The translations under genes were made by a program, and so were the position numbers. A stretch of DNA of 64,000 nucleotides, from NCBI GenBank assembly GCA_003024785.1, contig PUQB01000001.1, positions 1,873,501 through 1,937,500 on the forward strand, written 5' to 3'. Origin of the DNA: Selaginella tamariscina. Taxonomy: Eukaryota; Streptophyta; Lycopodiopsida; Selaginellales; Selaginellaceae. Of this stretch, positions 25,811 to 41,062 are shown one piece after another. Numbering within the stretch: position 1 is the stretch's first letter; each line of letters begins with the position of its first letter. The notes beneath the pieces were generated by a model. That model had not been told where the DNA came from. It did no database searches and saw only the letters and a program-made list of their open reading frames with translations.

Positions 25811-28800
25811 CTGTGTGTATAATGGGCCCGTATTGTAACAATTAATAGTTCTTAATTTGTACATGCATACATAATGCATGCCTGTATGTATGCATACAAA
25901 TAGTCTGCATTAAGTGTGTTAATTATCGTGCGCAGGAGAAAGAGTCACTGGACGCATTGGAGCTACTGCTACCGGTGATAATGGAGTTCATGGATGCAGT
26001 CTCACAATCTCAAGTGCATGTACGAGTGCTGGTTGTGGATATATGCTTATATTGGCTTCGACAAATTGGTGCTACGAATTCGCTGCCGAATGTAGAGGAG
26101 CAACCTCAACAACATCGTGTAGCGGTCACGCTAATCGAGTTACTACGTTACTTGCTGGTTTCTGTGCCGGATACCTTTGTTGCTTTTGATTGCTTTCCGT
26201 TTCTTCCATGTGTATTTGCACTGGAAGGAGAGTCCAAGAAAGAAGAAGTAACAAAGATGACAGCAGATAAAACTAACAACAACAACAAGACTGTGGACAC
26301 TTCACCGTACCGTGAAGTATTCATAATGGAGGTGGTCGATTCTATACGAAAACGAGCTTCTTCTTTGACCAAGGCCGTCAATCCCGGTGTACTCAGGAAC
26401 AACGAAGGGAAAGTCATTCAGGTAAGCTCGTGCTATATAACAAATTCATGCATTTACTGTACTGACAAGGATAAATAGCACCTTAGAGTAACCTTTAAAA
26501 CATGTATCTAATAAAACATTATTATCAGTCTGTTGGCGTCCATTCAATGCGTAGTGCTAGCTTGCTCGTCCATGTGTAATTTATCTTGTGTGTTTGTGCG
26601 TCCCATATGTATAATGTACGTTAATGTGCTAATGTTATTTTATGTTAATGCTGTAGGAACTTGACAAGTCACTGGCGGCCGGGGATAGTCATAATGCGTA
26701 TCACTTCGTATTTAACATTGACTTTTCCGGCTATGAGCAGCTGCCTGGCGAGTGGAAGAATGCGAACTCCAATTTACCCTTTTTATCTGGTGAATTATAT
26801 CCCTATATACGTGTATATTGTGTTATTACAGACTATATTATGCATACAATAGACTAAGTGGTGCAGGCATGTCAATGTGTCTGCGTTTATCAAGGAACCA
26901 ATGAGCTGTTTCTTTCATATATTGCGTACATAATATAAGCAATATCATTATTATGGGCTTTAGAAGTATGTAGGATAGATAGTATAGGAACCCATGCTGT
27001 ATATATCTTTATATATAACGCACTTTATAATGTGTATTTTTCTGTGCAGGCATGTTGAACAATGCAAACTTGTCCGATCTATTTGCCGTACGGTTTCTTT
27101 GCGAATGGGCCATATGCGATTTTCGGGACACAAGAAAACTATCAAGCTGTACGAAGACATTATGCATCAAGGAGTTGGCACGTATTTACTTTGCTGCTTC
27201 CGTGCTTTCACTAAAAAGATCCGAGATCGAAGCAAACTCGGGCGCTAAACGGTCAAAGGGCCGTGGTATGTATGTGTGTCTATGTTTCTATATGCATGTA
27301 TTTATATGTATATATCTGCACTTGTACGCATTATCATTCATAGTTAATATGGGTTGTGCTTCAAACCAATATTAATGATAGTTTTGTACTGATAGCTACG
27401 AAGGAGAAAAGATCAGCTATTCACGAGATTGTGGTGGCATGGATCGACCAACATGAAGTTAGGAAAGGAGAAGGTAATGTACACATGTAGAAACACATAG
27501 TTATTATGCAAATACATACATATACAATGTCTCTGTGTATATATCCATATGCATTTTGGTATTTATGCTTAGATACCAGATATACAAACATATGCGACGT
27601 TTGTTTGTATAGTATTTAAATGTATTTATGTATTTACGGGTGAGAAAGAGCAAGTTATGTGTCCACCTTTATATGTATGCATGTAAAACGAGAGTTTATG
27701 GAATTGTGACTCTTACGTGCATATGCACATATCTCATATGCATGTAATTGATATATACTCTTGCAGGTATGCAAAAGATGCAGTTATTACTCTTCGAGCT
27801 CGTACGCAAGGGGATATTCCATCCGCATACCTATGTACGGCAGCTGATCGTGGAAGGTGTGTTAGAGAGACGTGAAACTCCTAGCGATATAGCAAGGGCT
27901 GCCAGACACAGGCGTATATTACGGTATCTTCCTGGACCTCCCTTTGACAGTACAGAGGATATTTCCGAGCATGTGCGACTTTATAGAAACGAGCGTCGGC
28001 TCGCACTTCAGGCTTCTTCTGAGAAGACAAAGCATCTAAGGTTTATATACACATTTTTATATATCTGCATACGTATGTATTTATGTATATATTTTATTAA
28101 CCATGCATCTGTATTCCATGATGTATATATTAATTAACTTATGCAGGAAGCAAGGCAAGGTGAAATCGACAAAGTTGCTTGAAGTCAAACAGGCTGTTTC
28201 TGCTTATTTTCAGATTCCTGACTGCACGCAAAAGGTGCCAAATGTTCCTGTTAAAAGAGGTAATCAATTGATTTAAATGCTTACTAATGATTAAATACGT
28301 ACACACACACAGATTAAACATATAATGAAGACTTGTCAAGTATAATATTGTGATTAATTTTAATTTAACTATAATATTTAAACTTTACGTATTAACATGA
28401 ACTCAGCGTATGGTTATTCTATTCCTTAATATTTGCATATAATTGTTACAGCTGCGGAAACACTTGGATGTGAAGACTGTACCAAGAATAAGAGACAGAA
28501 AACAAACGAAGGCAAAGTTTATATGGGAATACCGGAAGCCGAGGGCATGTGGTGGCTGAAGAAGATTCCCAAAGTTAATGACACCCTTAAACTGGAGCCA
28601 ACCGTTAAACCAACCATAAGAGGAAGGTATGTATATATACAGATATTTATGCATACATATACATGCACATGGCACTAACGCATATTATTCACATATTGAA
28701 ATGCTTGCAACCATTATAGATAGACATAAAAACAGAACACATCTAGGTATTTAGAGAGAGAAAGAGAGAGAGAGAGTCACATACATGTTCTACCAGCAGA

Positions 28801-31800
28801 CCGAAGACTGTAAGGAAGAGACAAAGCTTAGCTCAGCTACATAATAGCACGAGGTTAGATACTAGTCAAGGAGCTTCCTCTTCCAGTAATCCTGCCGACA
28901 CCAAGGTTCATTGTCCGTACCACAAACCTGGTATGTATACGTCTGATATGTCTGTTGTATATATACACATGAAATTGCCTGTGGAAGCTGAATAGTGATC
29001 ATATCAATCGATATTTAACATAGCATGCATTGAAAAGGTTCTTCATTGTGTGGTAGCCACTTCAAAAAATTGGCTAAGTAATTATATAGTTCGTGTCTTT
29101 TTAAAATTGCTCTACGCACACATATATGTATGTGAGTGTGTGTACTGTTGTAATCCTATCATTAGATTTGACTTATCATATATATGCGTCACTAAAAGCA
29201 ATCTTTCGGTAAGTACATCAATATATCGGATTGCACTTACGTAGTAGCAATAAGCATTGCTATGTGTACGTTGTATATATATGTAGATATGTATGTGTGT
29301 ATTAATCTGATGTATATAGGTAACAAAGTTGGATCGACGAATGAGATAAAAATGAGAAACGATTTAAGGAATATTGGTTTAGCACTAAAGCAGCTCACGG
29401 TTTCTGATAAGTACATGTTCTCAAGGTGGCTAGACAGGACCATACGGAACCTCGTTGGAGATGGAAAATCTGTACAATTGAGTGAAGAGCAATTCGGAGC
29501 CGTAGTCTACATGCTGGATACAGTGTTGGATTACTACACGCTTGTGAGTCTACTCTTGTGGCTTTTGCCTCTCGTTGGGGTTTATGGGAGAACCGGTGCG
29601 CTTAAAGACACAGTTGGAGAACATGCTGTTTTATCCTGCCTAAGAAGGTAAATGCGCTTGTATATATACATTCATATTTATAGACAAATGTATTTGACAG
29701 ATATTTATAGACAAATGTATTTTACAGAAAAAATACATTATGTATATTATGCTACTGTATAATTTCATATCATGGATTATGTATTACGTACATTATGTAT
29801 GACACATAGAATGCCAGGCCTAGACATTTTCTCTCATTAACCCGTTTGGGATGTATTAATTGTATATATTATATAGATTTTGTGTTCACATATATTATAC
29901 ACATGGGCAAGTGTGTTTGATATATCTATTTATGATAAGCATACATACTTATATGTATGTAAATGCGTCTGCCTATCGATACATACACGAGAGAGAGAAC
30001 AAAGTTCAGGAAATGTGCTTATATATAAAAATATGCGGACATTTTTGTTTATCCTTTTTTAATCTGTCTGTATTTATGTATTTTCTCTCTCTTCTGCAGA
30101 TACGAGTTACCGATAACGTCTCTTAACCTTCTATCAGAGGTTTTAAGCAACGTGATGCAATGTGCATCGAGCTTTGGGGGATCACTTGCACTTCATTATG
30201 CTAGTGAACTGTTTAACAAGTACAAGGGGCTTACAACAATTCAAGTGTGGCAAAGAACGTACCAGAAAACAGCCTTGGAACTCGAAGCTCTAAAAAGCGG
30301 AGACAGTGAAGGTATATACATCATGTTTTAGTAAATAACTATTTTTATACTTTTAATATTAGTATATGACCATTATTTACAGCTTATACTTTATATAGCT
30401 CATAGCACACACATACATGCAAGCACATATACACATAATTTAAAGGTTTTTGTATCAAATATGATATAAATCTTGTATATCTCTGGTAGTATGGATTATC
30501 TGTGAATGTATATAGATGATGGTCCAATATACCATAGATATATTAGATACTTAGCACTTAAGTATATAATACATTTGCGAAATGTGAGTGTACGTTGATG
30601 GCACTTTATACAGACAGGCATATCTACTATAGTATATTTCTACAAGTGTAGTTTATACAGGTGCTCATGGATTCATGGGAATGCCAAATTCTGTGTCTGA
30701 GGACCGTGATGATCCAATACCGCAGCGATTGAACAACCGGCTTGCAAGAATTGCAGTCTCTATGAAGGTACGGGATACTATATATTATACTATATATTAT
30801 TTGAATTAGCTTAATGTTTCCTATTCCTGAATATCAGATTAAATTATCTCAATATAATTAAATTTTTGCATATATCCAGCTTGTATACGATTGGTATGAT
30901 AGAATGATATATAGAAAATAATATAGTAATCATACGGATTACTATATGTGATGTATATACAAGCATAGTGTTACATACTAGTCAGATCACCAGGAGACCG
31001 ACCACTAAACATACATACGAGTCGGATGTGCTATATATCTCTCTCTCACACGCACAGATATATCTGTATACACTGTTCTGTGTTATATAAACGTATACGC
31101 ACATTAATACATGTGCTAAGCTTGCTTGATATACAGGATGGTGTTTTAAAGGGGCTTGCAGAGGCATCTGCCCAAATAATTCACAGGGAACGGGAACCAT
31201 CATCAACGTCTCTAAATTTCACTAACAAAGATTCTACTCCAGACAAGATTGTCGCTGGACTCCTGGTATCTCTCTCTCTCTCTCTCATACAATATCAATG
31301 AACTATTTCTTCGCGTTATCAGATCACAATTCATTATTTTGAAGTACAAGAATTTTGATGTAATGCGTTTAACATGGCCAGTAATTGCTTTTATGTCATA
31401 TAGGACTCTATAAAACAGAATGGGAGCCCACAGACAGATTCTGGTTTGCTCAACGCTGCTGTGACTGCCATTGTGAACAGTGCAATGTCCTCTGCAACAA
31501 ATGCTTATGAACAGTTAACAGGGGTATCCAACATAGGTGGAGGCGCACTTTCTGACTCTCCTGCATTTCGTTGTGTTCGTCGAATCCTCCAACTTCACGT
31601 CCGCTGCCTCAGGTGTGTGCGGTACATACATGTATAGCTTATACACATCCATATATGATTTAGCATCGTTAAGTAGGACGTGCTTGTGTGGTTTCTGTAT
31701 ATCCATCACACATATAACCTTACTTCTCTACTTGAAGTTACACGTAATTCTTTGATTCTCCAGGTGGCCTCGCTCTTTCTTTTCTCTCTTCTCTCTCCGT

Positions 31801-33765
31801 GTGTGTGTGTGTGTGTGCGTGCTTACTGTGCTTGTTTATCCATACCTATATTGATTTAGATTATGGTCTGTGATTGAAGTCGTTACACACACAATTATAT
31901 GTTGATACAGATGTCTGTACATATTTACATCTTTACATGTATTGTTTTAGAACTTAAAAGTCTATTTGCTCATAGCTCTTTAAGGTTTAGATATGTGTGT
32001 GTGCCTGCCTGTCTGTTTGATATGCATGTATACTTACATGGCGAACTTTTATCTGTGTTTCATCTGTAGATCCATTAGCATGTATATGAACGTACACCTA
32101 TACGCTAGGTCTGTGTGTAACTGATTACGTTTTGTGTTTGCGTCTAGACTTCTGAAGGAGGGTTTGGACGACAGACAAAGCCGACTTTTGGAGTTCTCAT
32201 TAGCTTCCGAGGCATCGGCAATTGTTTCCGGGCACTTTGTACATAACAGGCCTGTTCGTTCCCAGGTACGTATATTAACTAACAGTAGTCATTTTTATTC
32301 AATATTACATATTGGCGTTTTATTTTCAGGATAACATATATGCATAATATGGTATGGTACAGCATGTAATATATTTTCATCTCTATTACTATTATCCGTT
32401 TAAGAATTTTTATTATATGGTATGGTTAGAGTGTATTCTACATTTTAGCATATCTGTTTTATAAACTATCAATAAACTTTGATATAGTTTAGTTAACTTT
32501 TTTACAGTTTAATAACTGACTACTTAAATTTTTGTAATGTTTAGTTTCATCTTTCACCGGAGACACCGGAGCTCGGCGTTTTTGCGGAGAACCTTGCGTC
32601 AAATCAAAATTCGCTGGCTTCTTTAACAAGACTTGCCTCGGCGAGTGCGCTGCTCATCAAGTCCGTCTTGTACGGAGTTGTGGGATTAGAACGTCTTGTT
32701 TCCGTACTTAAGATTAAGGACGGGCTTGAACAGCTGCAGCTTCCTAAACTTCTCTATGGTTCCAATGGTAATCTATCCAGGTACATTCGAGAATCTAACA
32801 GGCACACTTTGCATACATATAGAAATATAAATTTAGAACATTCAATTATCACACATGTATATATAGACTCTCATAAGTACTTGATTCTTAATAGCTGATG
32901 ATTATTTTCTGCTATACTTTGTTTCATACACATGCGTGTGGACGTGTTTTTTCCTATGAGTGTGCTGTATTAGGCATGTGCTTGTACCTGCATATATATA
33001 TGTATATATACACAAATTATAAAGTGTATAGGTTATATATACGTTGGAACATATGAGATTATTACGAACTGGTAACAAATCTAGATCCACATTAATGAAA
33101 TGTTATATACAGTACGTCTTAATGCCTCATATATTAGATGCGTGCTACATCTCTTACATTTACACCTGCACGCACAATTTATTCATATTATGCATAAACT
33201 GAATTCAGATGTTTTTCTTTATCTATATAGGAGCAGCAATGTGAAGCAGGACAGTCTCCTGGAGGGGTACATCCACTGGTTTAGGGCTTTGCTGGGGATT
33301 GCAGAGGCGTAGCTGGTGGTTTGTTAGCAGACTTTCTGGGGGAGGCAAATGTCTCTGCCCTTTTCCGTACTCAACGTCTGCTGTCGCTAAGTACGTTATT
33401 TCTTCCTGCATACGCTATTTCTGCGGGCTTCTGCGGAGACAGGTACATGCATACAACATATACATACAACGTGTAGATAATCTATATATAGACAGATACG
33501 TGTATGACATATAGTCAAGTACCTAAGAAGATGCACCTTCGTCTGCAAATGTGTACATGGTTTGTGATCTGAAAGCCCAGAAATAATGTATAGTTGACAG
33601 AAAGATACACATTTTAGCATGATTTCTATATAGGCCTGTAGAGAACTAAAGAAACCCACTCGCGTATATATTTGTGAGATACCGTATATATATGCATTGA
33701 TATCGTAGATCTAACTTTTCATAACGTGCCTGTGTATTCTCTTATCGTGGAGCGTATCTCTCTCT

Positions 33766-33796
<31 letters not shown>

Positions 33797-36202
33797 AATA
33801 TTACGTATGAGTATGATTATATATATACATGAAAACTTGTAGATTTATGGTGTCCGTGTCTGTGTCTCTAGCAGATTGTATATATCTCCCTCTCACAAAC
33901 ACACACCTGTATGTGAATGTACCTGTGTATTTGTATATATAAGTTCTTTACCTCTCTCTCTCTCTACATTCTGTATAGAGGTACATATATTAATATAGAA
34001 ATTCATATAGAATGTGGCACGTGAATGCATATTCACGCACAGTAAAGAACATAATATACGTATGTATCTTATAGAATTAAGGGACAGGCACACCGACCGC
34101 GAGATACACATGCCGTGCTGACACATGTAAATGCATACGCTCCTGTAGAGAGAGATAGCTAACTATATTTGTGTGGATGCCTATATACTCCTACATACTT
34201 CTGTTTTAACTAGCAACACGTGTATATATGTATTTGTAAATGTGTGTATGCATGGATACGTACTTATCTATACTAAACTGCAGGTTCTTTCTCGGATGAG
34301 CATCTTAAGCAGGGAAGAAGGAATCCTACACTCGCTAGCATGTGCAGTGTCGGATATGGTGAAACACGAGCCTTTCCGAGAGGTATGTTTACAGGACACG
34401 AAGGCACTCCACGTTCTGTTCTCCCAGGATGTTGGAGCATCCGAATATGCTGGTTTGCTGGATGAACAAGGATTGGATGTTCGAACCAAGATCGAGGCTA
34501 TGCTTCCCTTCTCAGCACGCCTTTTCCTTCATGCCCTGCTCGATGGTGTAGTGGTTACTTCTATGGAGGTTTGTTGTTTATTTTGTTTTCATACACAGAC
34601 GCATCAATGTGTGGATATGACATATATACAAATATATACTTTGTTCAGGCTGAAGATACGTGGATGGAGAATGTAAGATCAAACCGGCAGGTGGAGCAAA
34701 TGGTGCATATTCTAGACGAGCTCCAGCCAGCTACATTTCATTGGCAATGGTTGGAGCTCAGGCTGCTTCTAAATGAGCAGGTGTGTGTGTGTGTGTGTGT
34801 TAACTAGGTATCCACATAATATTTTTTTCTGATTTATATACGACTTGGATGACAGGTATTCGTGGAGAAGATTGATGCACAAAGCTCAGCTGTGAAAGCC
34901 ATGCAAGCTTCAGTGGGCGGAACCGAGCAGCCGCTGTCTGAGTGCGAGAAGTCGTTTACTGAGAAGGTAATGCATTGTACCATGTATGTGTATATCTAAG
35001 TTACATTATCTCCAGATTTTAGTATTACTTCAAAGTATTATTTTTTATATTAGAAGAATGACGGGATTTCCTCTTCTTGATCACTAATTACGCATCATAG
35101 TTTGTTTTAATATTCATGAGAATGTAAATGGCTTTCACTGTTATAACGGCCCTAATACTCATGCGTAAGATATATATATATAGTTTAATCTAACAAATTG
35201 CCATATGTTAATAAGGTAAATGGTAACTAAGCTATTGTATATTTCAGGTACTTACGGGCTTATTATATAGGCCTGATGCAGGGGCATTATACTCAGAAGT
35301 CCTACATTGCCTTGGTAAACCCCTTGAGGAATACTTGATAAAGCTAGTTACATGGACATTACAAGGCCCTGATTTACTCTTTGCTCGTAAATCATTGAGA
35401 CAAAAGCTTGACAAAGGTAATTTAAGCTTCAATTATCATAAACTTTAATACAACATATAAAAATTAACGTATACTTTAGGTTACCCTAAAGGGACTTCCA
35501 ATCTTAAATCATGGGGTTGGCAGCCTCCTGGAAGTGCTGGGGATGTTGAAGAAGGAGAAGTTTCTACACAAGAGAGGTGCTTGTCCAGGTATTGCAGATA
35601 TACATACATACATACATATACACACACACACACGTTGAGATATGTATAGTGTATGTTGAAGTCCTAGTCTTCTGTTGTGCAGATGATATCACTTGAAACT
35701 CTGATGTGTCTTATATTAAAGAGCTGCAAATACATGTAGAAACATAGATACACGCATATGTATAGTACATCTATATATGTATACAAATCTTTCTATGAAT
35801 ACATAATATATTAACAAATACCAGTATGCTGATGTTAATATTACTTATTTTATTTTCAGAGAGGAGGGAGCATGCCTTAATCAGCATTTTGCAACCGAGA
35901 AGGCGTTGGCAGATTTGGTGTTACCTTGTCTTGCGAGGAGCCTTAACGAGACCTGCACCGGCTTTGCTTCGAACCTTGTGCAACAAATGGCTGAGCTCGA
36001 GCAGCAGGTAACCAGTCTAACGAGGTCCAATGGACGTCTTTCAACAGTGTCAACTACTCAAGTAAGTCCCGTGCGTGGATCTTATACATATCCAGTTACA
36101 CATATACTTGTTTGCACATATACATTTTCACTCACATACGCGCACCTAATGTGCGCATGTACGCAGATGTTTAGGCTCACATATTTGTTTATCTTTTGAT
36201 TG

Positions 36203-36236
<34 letters not shown>

Positions 36237-36634
36237 CTATACGTATATATCCCTCCCTTTTTGAAATACAGACTAATTGCTGTTCCACAGGTATGTGTAC
36301 AATGTACACATACACGTCTACTGCTCGACGCTTATATATTAAGCTCATTCGTACATTTTGTCATATAAACAACAACATCATATGTACACAATGTATAACC
36401 GTATGTGTTTATTCCTCAGGTGGATGGACCTACGAAGAGTCAAGCTTCGAGAAGAGGAGCAAGAGGAGGACTAGAAGGTGGAAGCCCTGGAGTTCGTCGA
36501 AGGCCAACTGTTGAGAGTTCTCCAGTCTCAGCTGCTGCTCTTCAAAGCTCAATGTGGTTGCGGCTACAATTCCTGCTTCCCTTGCTCCGTATTGTCTATT
36601 CTGACAGGTGCATATACACCATATATATATATAT

Positions 36635-36708
<74 letters not shown>

Positions 36709-38020
36709 GTATATATATATATACTTGGCATGTGCATCATTATTAGTTAACGAGTATATATACATCTTTTATTTGGAGAACATATTATATATGCGGATGA
36801 TTTTTCAAATACTTTCATGTTTATTTTAACAGGGATGCAAACTCGGCAAAGAACATGAGAATAACACTAGCAACCGTACTTCTGCGACTACTGGGTACAA
36901 GAATCGTACAAGAATCTGCGGAATCTTTTGGTATAATACACCAGCAACAGGATCAGAGCAACAGAGAAGGGCAGTGGAATGCAGAGCTCGCCTCGGTAGC
37001 TGCGGCGGCTGCAGCTGGAGAGGAGCTCTTTGATAGGCTGCTCAGTGTTCTACACGCTCTTCTAAGCAACACGTGGGCCGTCTGGCTCAAGCCACGTGGC
37101 CGTGCTGCCAAGTCCCCTCGTGAAGTACCACCGTTCGACCGTGATGCAGCCGACAGAATGCAGGTACTTGTTTATGTTTATTATATATACACACAATATA
37201 CATACCTGATTAGTATAAAGTATCGTCAGCTCTACTTCGTTACATAGTTATTCAGAAGTACAGATGCTGATGTTAGTACCCTAGTTTGTGGCTAGGGACT
37301 TATTTACATTCTCATCGTCTAGCGCAGTAACTTAGTTTTGCTTTCTAGATACTTAAAGCCCTTTGTTTATGCTTTTCAGACGGAACTCGACCATATGCAT
37401 CTACCACGGTCACTACGAACAAGATTACAAGCTGCAATGCCTGTGTTTCCTCCGGGTCCGGTTTTTGCCGTTTCTGCCGCACCTCCCCAAGTTCCACTTG
37501 CCCCATTTACCACTTTAACGACTTCTCAAAAGCCCTTACTCACTGACTTAAAGACTAGTTCCATGGACAGTGAGACGAGCATGGATCCTTGGCTCCTCCT
37601 TGAGGTAAGTTACTCTCTCTCTCTCTCTCTCTGGTGTACGTGTTCACGACTGTAGACATGAATTCTGATATGTATAATTATGTATAGATATGTTGTTTGT
37701 TTTCTATTGCTTTTACACAGAGAAAAAGGTGTTTTGTTTGTGTGTGTGTGTTTTATGTCTTCATATTTGTTCAGATATACACATTTGCTCACTCTGTGTG
37801 GTTTTTTGTTGCTCATATGATAAAGTGCAAAAGAGTACAGTATAGTATGTTTAGCACTATGTGTTTGCCTCCTGTTGCACGTGTTTGTTTATGCACATGT
37901 TGGAACAATGTTTCCATGTAGAATGTCTGTATATCTTTGTGCCTACTGCTCGGTTATTTATTGGACATTATTTCTATATAGAATTCTCTGTATCTGTTTG
38001 TCTGTGCTTCTTGAGACGCG

Positions 38021-38052
<32 letters not shown>

Positions 38053-38235
38053 ACACTTACATTTTGTTTGTATCTGTGTGTATAGGATGGGACAGGAGTG
38101 CCAGGAAGCGTAGGCACATCCGGGGCTGGTGGAGATGGGGGCCCTTTGAGAGCGTGTCCGTGGCTCAAGGGTGCTGTAAGAGTAAGGAGAACGGATCTAA
38201 CCTACGCTGCCTCTGTAGATTCTACTGATACCTGA
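23603..38235 (+). CDS. MED12: MED12, Mediator kinase-module subunit
   Basis: MED12 (CENTER CITY/CRYPTIC PRECOCIOUS in Arabidopsis) joins CDK8, cyclin C and MED13 to form the Mediator kinase module, which regulates RNA polymerase II. The start at 23603 gives MHRYSTATGGSGVGSSRDN, matching the plant N-terminus. Next come LAPYKLKCEKEQLNSRL, ECLTRESCQRGYKESIEGIE, GQVYNVPLAGNLLAKPGYFP, CGEDFRKKWIE, LLAEHVPHGF and VPFLRATWFIKVSYLNQ. Then come DFLEYAQSVLDEF, YHFVFNIDFSGYEQLPGEWK, CEWAICDFRDTRK and HPHTYVRQLIVEGVLERRE. Later exons include LQPATFHWQWLELRLLLNEQ, LTGLLYRPDAGALYSEVLHC and SLNETCTGFASNLV. The end is LRACPWLKGAVRVRRTDLTY before TGA at 38233-38235, which matches the MED12 C-terminus. About thirty exons; representative ones are 24433-24540, 24647-24793, 25048-25315, 25936-26421, 29320-29648, 34285-34570, 36833-37163 and 37380-37603. 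Local frame inconsistencies occur at 23936-23985, 27055-27250 and 33300-33430. Confidence 0.9.
36632..36710 (+). repeat. (AT)n(GA)n microsatellite at a MED12 donor
   Basis: After the exon ending in RIVYSDR (about 36607) the intron passes within 25 bases into TATATATA and then about 65 bases of GA repeat. Confidence 0.9.
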
Positions 38236-38734
38236 TTCATTTTACACGCCTGGGCCCGACACGCCCGCGGCCCACCCCACGTTAGCAATAATACAGCGAC
38301 AAAAACACCTCATTCAACACTTAACCTCCTTCGCTCGACACGTATGGCTCCACATTTCATGTAAGTCCTCATATATTGTTGAATGTATGTATAGAAACGT
38401 ATCCGTAAGCAGGTGGTCTAAATACTCCATCGCTATTGTTTTTTATGGTGTAAAGTATGGATCCACTGAATATGCTCCTTTTATCTCTCTCATGCCAGCA
38501 TGTATATATGATATATATAACGTATGGCATGTATATATGGTGTATATACGGCTGCATATATATACACCTATATAAACTTATGTACTTAAAATAGATACAA
38601 ATAAACAGAAAGTACAATCTTTGCACTTCGAATATAAACTCATATATAGCAATAATGGATGTGCATCTTTAACTGCAGGCTTGGATTCGAAAACCATTTT
38701 CTACATACAGGTTATTCTTTAGAGGTTATATTTA

Positions 38735-38792
<58 letters not shown>

Positions 38793-40753
38793 GAACCTTT
38801 TTTAAAAGATCATTTTCCTGATTATCTTTCGATGTAGGTGGAGAATGTAACATTCGCGGATTATATTTTAACGGATTGTGTAAGAGGCTCATTGTAATGT
38901 AAAGAAAACGGCTTTACGTTCTTGTAACATAAATATCCAGTAAGTACCTGCATTATCATCTTAAGTATTAATTTCTAATGATCATATATTTATATATTAG
39001 CAAGTGCATAAATTTCTATCTATAGTTTTTAAGTTATTTATTTTCTTTTTTATGTACATAAGCTATACAATCTGTATTGAAATATATTGTATATTTATCA
39101 TAAGAGATAATGAATAACACACACATGCACATAACGTATGTGTGTGTGAGAGAGAGAGACAGAGATGATTTAGTATTCACGAAGATATATATCTGTTTAG
39201 TGAATATCTAATAAATATAATATTTATTGAGATCATAGATTTGAGTTTAATGAATGTGTATATGGTTTTAAATATGCAACAGGCAAGCTTATAAATATTT
39301 AATTTCTGTGTGTTTGTTGAAGTTAAATATCTATTAATATTATTTATAAAAAGGAATAGTTTTATTATTAAATATCATGGTTGTAGTAAGTTATATAATT
39401 AAGCTAGTAGAATTGTATTATAAACTACTATAATCATAATAATTAAATTAAACTAAATTTAGTTATATTCAATTGCTTCATTTTAATTTAGAATAATCTT
39501 TTTATAAGTTTTATAAATAAATATTTATACTTAAAAATATTAAAATTATATTGTAACTTAAATATATATTTGTGATTTATAAATTAGAGAAAGATTGAAA
39601 ACAAAAATAGCTTAAACTTAGCGTGATTACCTTACTTAAGTTAAATAAGGGTTAAAGGTGAATTTATTTGCGCCTGCCATAATTTAAAATTTAAAATTTA
39701 AATTTTAGATTAGGGCACAAAACAGTAGATTTTCAGGGTGCTGACGTGCAGATTACGTGGACGGTGACACGCATGGCAAAGTGGCCCTTAACCATTTTCC
39801 CTTAAAATGAATTCACACTAACCTTAACTATCCAGGTCCTTTATTTAAAGGCAGTGGATTCACACCAAAGCCCTTCCTTTAAATTTTTTTAAAGAGAAAA
39901 CAAAGAAATTAAGAGTAATAGGTTCAAATACATTATGAATAATTTAATTATTTACATTATTAACTTTATATTTAACTTAGTTTATTTACATTTAAGTTAA
40001 CATTATGAGTTGTATATTAAAATATATTTATAATATTCATATGTGCATACTTAATTTTTATTTACATTTTAATATTTAAAATGAATTTTATTGTTATAAA
40101 ATTTATAAAAATTAGTTAAAAATGACAAGAATAAGAGAAAATAAGTGAAGGGTGTGACTATAAAGAACAGTGGATTTACATTTTTATTTAACATTTTCAA
40201 AAGGTATATTAAATCCGAAAAACAAAAATACAAGAGCTGTCTTAATTTTAAAATAATTTTAATAATGTTATAACAATAAAATTCATTTTAAATATTAAAA
40301 ATGTAAATACAAATTAAGTATGCACATATTTTTTAAAATTATGAATACTCTAAATATATTTTAAATACAACTCAAAATAAATATACTAATTTAAATATAG
40401 ATAAATTAATGAAATATAAAAATAATTAAGTTAATAATGTTAATTTAAATGTAAATAATTCAATTATTCAAAATGTATTGAAACTATTACCTTTAATATA
40501 AATATATATTCAAATTAATTGCTCTTAACTAATTCTTTAATTTACGTTAAGGATCTATGTAAATTAATTAAAATTCGTTAATTAAAGGTTCAAAACCCTT
40601 AAATTCACCCTTAACCCTTATTTAACTAAAATAATTAAGTTAATACCTATTATTTTTAATTAGTTTGAGTTTAAATACTTACATCAATATGGATAAGTAA
40701 ACACTTTTATTTTAAACAGATGCCGAAGATATTCCACCCCAGAATTAGGGTTT
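38236..40753. other. 2.5 kb AT-rich intergenic region
   Basis: No coding exon is found. The first 100 bases include a GC-rich patch (CCCGACACGCCCGCGGCCC) that is probably MED12 3' UTR. Then come CT/AT repeats at 38739-38792, very AT-rich DNA, and a large foldback structure at 39.6-40.6 kb. Confidence 0.55.
39640..40630. repeat. About 1 kb foldback element
   Basis: The inner arms, about 39900-40112 and 40258-40505, are imperfect reverse complements over some 200 bases. Matching blocks include ATTCATTTTAAATATT, AATTAAGTATGCACATAT, ATATATTTTAA with TACAACTCA, and AATAATTGAATT/AATTATTCAT. Outer copies of TTAAATAAGGGTTAAAGGTG (39650-39662) and its complement (40600-40625) look like ends. A GC-richer block sits only in the left half (39690-39830). 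No transposase; probably a non-autonomous foldback or MITE-like element. Confidence 0.7.
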
Positions 40754-41025
40754 ATGATGCTGAGGAAGGCAATCCGTAGATTTGCACCGGCCACGCTGCG
40801 AGGCGTTCACAGAAGCACGGCGGCGCGTGCGGAAGCTTTTGTGGATCACCAGTCACAGCCCACGGGTACGCATTTGTGCATGTGCGTGCGTGTTGATTTT
40901 GTGTACATTTTGAAGTTTTATTTCAGAGAAAAAGAAATTAGGTTTTTCTGTGATCTTCTTATTCTTGCCGTGTGTTGCTAACATTTGGGCTTGGAACCTG
41001 GCAGATCTTCAGGCGCGAATGGAAG

Positions 41026-41062
<37 letters not shown>

